Below are positions 58,868 to 64,000 of a stretch of 64,000 bases of DNA, piece by piece. The DNA comes from Clavelina lepadiformis (Eukaryota; Chordata; Ascidiacea; Aplousobranchia; Clavelinidae), in the NCBI RefSeq assembly GCF_947623445.1, contig NC_135243.1, forward strand, positions 18,236,479 through 18,300,478, given 5' to 3'. The position numbers and the translations under genes were made by a program. How positions within the stretch are numbered: position 1 is the first letter of the stretch; every line of letters starts with the position of its first letter. The notes below the pieces were generated by a model, which saw nothing but the letters and a program-made list of their open reading frames with translations, had not been told where the DNA came from and did no database searches.

Positions 58868-61271
58868 GATTTCAAAAGAAAGAAAATGGCTTTTTCAATT
58901 ATAATTCGATTGCAGAGGAAATTCAAAACTCAAACAGTTGCTAGAAATTTGATTGAAATATACAGCATGACTAAAATGCTTACAACACCCGGTATTCCCA
59001 GGCGGTCACCCATCCAAGTACTAACCGGGCCCGAGGTTGCCTAACTTCCGAGATCGAACGAGATCGGGTCTACTCAACCTGGTATGGTCGTAGGCGAATT
59101 CAAAAGAAAGAAAATGGCCTTTTCAATTATAATTCGATTGCAAAGGAAATTCAAAAGCGCAAACAGTTGCTAGAAATTTGATTGAAATATACAGCATGAC
59201 TAAAATGCTTACAACACCCAGTATTCCCAGGCGGTCACCCATCCAAGTACTAACCGGGCCCGAGGTTGCTTAACTTCCGAGATCGAACGAGATCGGGTCT
59301 ACTCAACCTGGTATGGTCGTAGGCGATTTCAAAAGAAAGAAAATGGCTTTTTCAATTATAATTCGATTGCATTGGAAGTTTGACAAAGGCAAACAGTTGC
59401 TAGAAATTTGATTGAAAAATACAGCATGACTAAAATGCTTACAACACCCGGTATTCCCAGGCGGTCACCCATCCAAGTACTAACCGGGCCCGAGGTTGCT
59501 TAACTTCCGAGATCGAACGAGATCGGGTCTACTCAACCTGGTATGGTAGTAGGCGATTTCAAAAGAAAGACAATGGCTTTTTCAATTATAATTCGATTGC
59601 ATAGGAAGTTTGACAACAGCAAACAGTTGCCAGAAATTTGATTGAAATATACAGCATGACTAAAATGCTTACAACACCCGGTATTCCCAGGCGGTCACCC
59701 ATCCAAGTACTAACCGGGCCCGAGGTTGCCTAACTTCCGAGATCGAACGAGATCGGGTCTACGTAACCTGGTATGGTCGTAGGCGAATTCAAAAGAAAGA
59801 AAATGGCTTTTTCAATTATAATTCGATTGCATAGGAAATTCAAAAGCGCAAACAGTTGCTAGAAATTTGATTGAAATATACAGCATGACTAAAATGCTTA
59901 CAACACCCGGTATTCCCAGGCGGTCACCCATCCAAGTACTAACCGGGCCCGAGGTTGCCTAACTTCCGAGATCGAACGAGATCGTGTCTACTCAACCTGG
60001 TATGGTCGTAGGCGAATTCAATAGAAAGAAAATGGCCTTTTCAATTATAATTCGATTGCATAGGAAATTCAAAAGCGCAAACAGTTGCTAGAAATTTGAT
60101 TGAAATATACAGCATGACTAAAATGCTTACAACACCCGGTATTCCCAGGCGGTCCCCCATCCAAGTACTAACCGGGCCCGAGGTTGCTTAACTTCCGAGA
60201 TCGAACGAGATCGGGTCTACTCAACCTGGTATGGTCGTAGGCGATTTCAAAAGAAAGAAAATGGCTTTTTCAATTATAATTCGATTGCATAGGAAGTTTG
60301 ACAAAGGCAAACAGTTGCTATAAATTTGATTGAAATATACAGCATGACTAAAATGCTTACAACACCCGGTATTCCCAGGCGGTCACCCATCCAAGTACTA
60401 ACCGGGCCCGAGGTTGCTTAACTTCCGAGATCGAACGAGATCGGGTCTACTCAACCTGGTATGGTAGAAGGCGATTTCAAAAAAAAGACAATGGCTTTTT
60501 CAATTATAATTCGATTGCATAGGAAGTTTGACAACAGCAAACAGTTGCCAGAAGTTTGATTGAAATATACAGCATGACAAAAATGCTTACAACACCCGGT
60601 ATTCCCAGGCGGTCACCCATCCAAGTACTAACCTGGCCCTAGGTTGCTTAACTTCCGAGATCGAACGAGATCGGGTCTACTCAACCTGGAATGGTCGTAG
60701 GCGATTTCAAATAAAAGAAAATGGCCTTTTCAATTATAATTCGATTGCATAGGAAGTTTGACAAAGGCAAACAGTTGCTATAAATTTGATTGAAATATAC
60801 AGCATGACTAAAATGCTTACAACACCCGGTATTCCCAGGCGGTCACCCATCCAAGTACTAACCGGGCCCGAGGTTGCTTAACTTCCGAGATCGAACGACA
60901 TCGGGTCCACTCAACCTGGTATGGTCGTAGGCGATTTCAAAAGAAAGAAAATGGCCTTTTCAATTATAATTCGATTGCATAGGAAGTTTGACAAAGGCAA
61001 ACAGTTGCTAGAAATTTGATTGAAATATACAGCATGACTAAAATGCTTACAACACCCGGTATTCCCAGGCGGTCACCCATCCAAGTACTAACCGGGCCAG
61101 AGGTTGCTTAACTTCCGAGATCGAACGAGATCGGATCTACTCAACCTGGAATGGTCGTAGGCGATTTCAAAAAAAAAAATGGCCTTTTCAATTATAATTC
61201 GATTGCATAGGAAATTCAAAAACGCAAACAGTTGCTATAAATTTGATTGAAATATAGTGCATGACCAAAAT

Positions 61272-61388
61272 GCTTACAACACCCGGTATTCCCAGGCGGT
61301 CACCCATCCAAGTACTAACCGGGCCCTAGGTTGTTTACTTCCGAGATCGAACGAGATCGGGTCTACTCAACCTGGTATGGTTGTAAGC
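61272..61388 (-). pseudogene. 5S copy 268, box A deletion class, last member
   Basis: 117 bp with C63A and C3T; corresponds to copy 218 at +11,444 bp but has a different base 3. Confidence 0.7.
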
Positions 61389-61498
61389 GATTTCAAAAGA
61401 AAGAAAATGGCTTTTTCAATTATAATTCGATTGCATAGGAAATTCAAAAAGGAAACAGTTGCTAGAAATTTGATTGAAATATACAGCATGACTAAAAT

Positions 61499-61616
61499 GC
61501 TTACAACACCCGGTATTCCCAGGTGGTCACCCATACAAGTACTAACCGGGCCCGAGGTTGCTTAACTTCCGAGATCGAACGAGATCGGGTCTACTCAACC
61601 TGGTATGGTCGTAAGC
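61499..61616 (-). rRNA. 5S rRNA gene copy 269, C3T, full length
   Basis: Helix I is closed by C3T. G82T and one further change in box C (AGGTGGTC on the plus strand) are present. Confidence 0.9.
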
Positions 61617-61957
61617 GATTTCAAAAGAAAGAAAATGGCCTTTTCAATTATAATTCGATTCCATAGGAAGTTTGACAAAGGCAAACAGTTGCTATAAATT
61701 TAATTGAAATATACAGCATGACTAAAATGCTTACAACACCCGGTATTCCCAAGCGTTCACCCATACAAGTACTAACCGGGCCCGAGGTTGCCTAACTTCC
61801 GAGATCGAACGAGATCGGGTCTACTCAACCTGGTATGGTCGTAGGCGAATTCAAAAGAAAGAAAATGGCCTTTTCAATTATAATTCGATTGCATAGGAAA
61901 TTCAAAAACGCAAACAGTTGCTAGAAATTTGATTGAAATATACAGCATGACTAAAAT

Positions 61958-63910
61958 GCTTACAACACCCGGTATTCCCAGGCGGTCACCCATCCAAGTA
62001 CTAACCGGGCCCTAGGTTGCTTAACTTCCGAGATCGAACGAGATCGGGTCTACTCAACCTGGTATGGTCGTAGGCGATTTCAAAAGAAAGAAAATGGCTT
62101 TTACAATTATAATTCGATTGCATTGGAAGTTTGACAAGGGCAAACAGTTGCTAGAAATTTGATTGAAATATACAGCATGACTAAAATGCTTACAACACAC
62201 GGTATTCCCAGGCGGTCACCCATCCAAGTACTAACCTGGCCCTAGGTTGCTTAACTTCCGAGATCGAACGAGATCGGGTCTACTCAACCTGGAATGGTCG
62301 TAGGCGATTTCAAATAAAAGAAAATGGCCTTTTCAATTATAATTCGACTGCATAGGAAGTTTGACAAAGGCAAACAGTTGCTATAAATTTGATTGAAATA
62401 TAGAGCATGACTAAAATGCTTACAACACCCGGTATTCCCAGGCGGTCACCCATACAAGTACTAACCGGGCCCGAGGTTGCTTAACTTCCGAGATCGAACG
62501 AGATCGGGTCTACTCAACCTGGTATGGTCGTAGGCGATTTCAAAAGAAAGAAAATGGCCTTTTCAATTATAATTCGATTGCATAGGAAATTCAAAACTCA
62601 AACAGTTGCTATAAATTTGATTGAAATATACAGCATGACTAAAATGCTTACAACACCCGGTATTCCCAGGCGGTCCCCCATCCAAGTACTAACCGGGCCC
62701 GAGGTTGCTTAACTTCCGAGATCGAACGAGATCGGGTCTACTCAACCTGGTATGGTCGTAGGCGATTTCAAAAGAAAGAAAATGGCTTTTTCAATTATAA
62801 TTCGATTGCATAGGAAGTTTGACAAAGGCAAACAGTTGCTATAAATTTGATTGAAATATACAGCATGACTAAAATGCTTACAACACCCGGTATTCCCAGG
62901 CGGTCACCCATCCAAGTACTAACCGGGCCCGAGGTTGCCTAACTTCCGAGATCGAACGAGATCGGGTCTACTCAACCTGGTATGGTCGTAGGCGAATTCA
63001 AAAGAAAGAAAATGGCTTTTTCAATTATAATTCGATTGCATAGGAAATTCAAAAACGCAAACAGTTGCTAGAAATTTGATTGAAATATACAGCATGACTA
63101 AAATGCTTACAACACCCGGTATTCCCAGGCGGTCACCCATCCAAGTACTAACCGGGCCCGAGGTTGCTTAACTTCCGAGATCGAACGAGATCGGGTCTAC
63201 TCAACCTGGTATGGTCGTAGGCGATTTCAAAAGAAAGAAAATGGCTTTTACAATTATAATTCGATTGCATTGGAAGTTTGACAAGGGCAAACAGTTGCTA
63301 TAAATTTGATTGAAATATACAGCATGACTAAAATGCTTACAACACACGGTATTCCCAGGCGGTCACCCATCCAAGTACTAACCTGGCCCTAGGTTGCTTA
63401 ACTTCCGAGATCGAACGAGATCGGGTCTACTCAACCTGGAATGGTCGTAGGCGATTTCAAATAAAAGAAAATGGCCTTTTCAATTATAATTCGACTGCAT
63501 AGGAAGTTTGACAAAGGCAAACAGTTGCTATAAATTTGATTGAAATATAGAGCATGACTAAAATGCTTACAACACCCGGTATTCCCAGGCGGTCACCCAT
63601 ACAAGTACTAACCGGGCCCGAGGTTGCTTAACTTCCGAGATCGAACGAGATCGGGTCTACTCAACCTGGTATGGTCGTAGGCGATTTCAAAAGAAAGAAA
63701 ATGGCCTTTTCAATTATAATTCGATTGCATAGGAAATTCAAAACTCAAACAGTTGCTATAAATTTGATTGAAATATACAGCATGACTAAAATGCTTACAA
63801 CACCCGGTAATCCCAGGCGGTCCCCCATCCAAGTACTAACCGGGCCCGAGGTTGCTTAACTTCCGAGATCGAACGAGATCGGGTCTACTCAACCTGGTAT
63901 GGTCGTAGGC
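61958..63910. repeat. 5-unit tandem duplication, offset 1,147 bp
   Basis: Genes 61958, 62188, 62418 and 62646 recur at 63105, 63335, 63565 and 63793, sharing TTTTACAATT, ACACACGG and GACTGCATAGG changes. It runs into the window edge, so more turns may follow. Confidence 0.88.
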
Positions 63911-64000
63911 GATTTCAAAAGAAAGAAAATGGCTTTTTCAATTATAATTCGATTGCATAGGAAGTTTGACAAAGGCAAACAGTTGCTAGAAATTTGATTG
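63911..64000. other. partial intergenic spacer at right edge
   Basis: A normal spacer of the GTTTGACAAAGGC type is cut by the window end before the next terminator and gene. The TATA-like palindrome lies at 63940-63949. Confidence 0.95.

Larger units (their letters stand above)
54169..59095 (-). rRNA. 5S rRNA genes, copies 237-258
   Basis: Genes start at 54169, 54399, 54629, 54858, 55087, 55315, 55545, 55773, 56003, 56232 (117 bp), 56459, 56688, 56918, 57148, 57377, 57606, 57834, 58064, 58292, 58522, 58751 (117) and 58978; the rest are 118 bp. This is an 11-unit block (237-247) followed at once by a near-identical second block (248-258), offset 2,519 bp. Confidence 0.95.
54169..60242. repeat. 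11-unit tandem duplication, offset 2,519 bp, partial third turn
   Basis: Genes 54169-56459 recur at 56688-58978, and 56688-57606 recur again at 59207-60125. A GCAAAGG spacer change is shared by the second and third turns but absent from the first, giving the order of events. Confidence 0.92.
59207..63910 (-). rRNA. 5S rRNA genes, copies 259-279
   Basis: Genes start at 59207, 59437, 59667, 59896, 60125, 60355, 60585, 60815, 61045, 61272 (117 bp), 61499, 61729, 61958, 62188, 62418, 62646, 62876, 63105, 63335, 63565 and 63793; the rest are 118 bp. The first four or five continue the 2,519-bp block for a partial third turn. Those from 59667 to 61272 also match 48223-49828 at +11,444 bp. Copies 271-274 recur as 276-279 at +1,147 bp. 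Confidence 0.95.
1..64000 (-). repeat. 5S rDNA tandem array, 279 complete units, all minus strand
   Basis: Every part of the window is a copy of one unit of about 229 bp: a 5S rRNA gene on the minus strand followed by a spacer of 109-115 bp. Reading gene by gene I count 279 complete genes and a partial spacer at each edge. Identity between units is high throughout, and differences are mostly single substitutions or 1-4 bp spacer indels. No unit is inverted and nothing is inserted. The array therefore exceeds 64 kb in the chromosome. The array and its orientation are seen directly; the 5S assignment rests on the complete gapless match to metazoan 5S rRNA. Confidence 0.98.

Noticed and set aside
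61257-61565. Plus-strand ORFs of 62-102 codons (the longest is here) as protein-coding genes
   Set aside because: They are antisense to the 5S gene and spacer, share no family I recognise, and differ only as the repeat differs. The start and most of the length fall on the complement of a structural RNA gene.
1-64000. CRISPR array (regular repeats with spacers)
   Set aside because: The repeats are 118-bp 5S genes, the intervals are near-identical rather than unique, and there are no cas genes.
1-64000. Satellite DNA or a 5S-derived SINE family instead of true 5S genes
   Set aside because: Full-length 5S with intact internal promoter, terminator and helix II complementarity in most copies, in strict head-to-tail order, fits rDNA. 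There is no tRNA-like or LINE-like tail and no target duplications.
1-64000. Transposon or virus-like insertions
   Set aside because: Every interval between genes is 109-115 bp of recognisable spacer; no foreign segment is present.
1-64000. Bacterial origin of the window
   Set aside because: The gene matches eukaryotic 5S with box A, IE and box C and a T4 stop. It is not linked to 16S/23S genes, and hundreds of tandem copies are not found in bacteria.

Overview
The whole 64 kb window is one uninterrupted head-to-tail array of 5S ribosomal RNA genes. I count 279 complete copies, all on the minus strand, at a period of about 229 bp (usually 228-230, 233 in five units). Each unit is a 118-bp 5S gene (117 or 108 bp in deleted variants) plus an AT-rich spacer of 109-115 bp. 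No protein-coding gene, tRNA, mobile element, CRISPR array or orientation switch interrupts it. Both window edges fall inside spacers, so the array continues on both sides.

The gene aligns without a gap to vertebrate 5S rRNA as I remember it. It has the box A / intermediate element / box C internal promoter of metazoan 5S genes and ends at a T4 pol III terminator directly after the last base. This points to a eukaryote, most likely an animal. The lineage cannot be fixed from 5S alone. Transcript numbering below runs from G1 (the G of GCCTACGACC, at the high-coordinate end of each gene) to C118 (low-coordinate end); a transcript base p lies at window position (gene end + 1 - p).

The array is not homogeneous. 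Several classes of damaged gene recur: (i) 13 copies with A58T, C60T and G64T, 12 of them also with A13T, from 9.3 to 41.2 kb; (ii) 20 copies of 117 bp with a 1-base deletion plus G56A in box A, found only right of 27.6 kb; (iii) five 108-bp copies lacking 10 bp between two direct repeats; (iv) eight copies with a remodelled 3' end, mostly in the left 17 kb. Together these 46 copies (about 16 %) are likely pseudogenes, though transcription cannot be judged from sequence. Most of the others differ from the commonest sequence by a few substitutions.

The variants occur in the same order again and again, showing higher-order repeats made by duplication of blocks of units: 9 units (offset about 2,066 bp) and 10 units (2,296 bp) at the left; 7 units (1,608 bp) near 23-26 kb; 15 units (3,429 bp) at 30-37 kb; 31 units (7,092 bp, changing to 6,864 bp after a one-unit indel) at 37-47 kb; 11 units (2,520 bp) at 48-53 kb with a third copy 11,444 bp away; another 11 units (2,519 bp) at 54-60 kb; 5 units (1,147 bp) at the right end. 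This is the signature of unequal exchange and local homogenisation (concerted evolution). The short ORFs of 62-102 codons on the plus strand are antisense by-products of the repeat, not genes. I found no new biological system. The most interesting points are the unpaired C3/A116 in the terminal helix of most copies and its two separate repairs, the traceable birth and spread of the box A deletion class, and the spatial zoning of variants.
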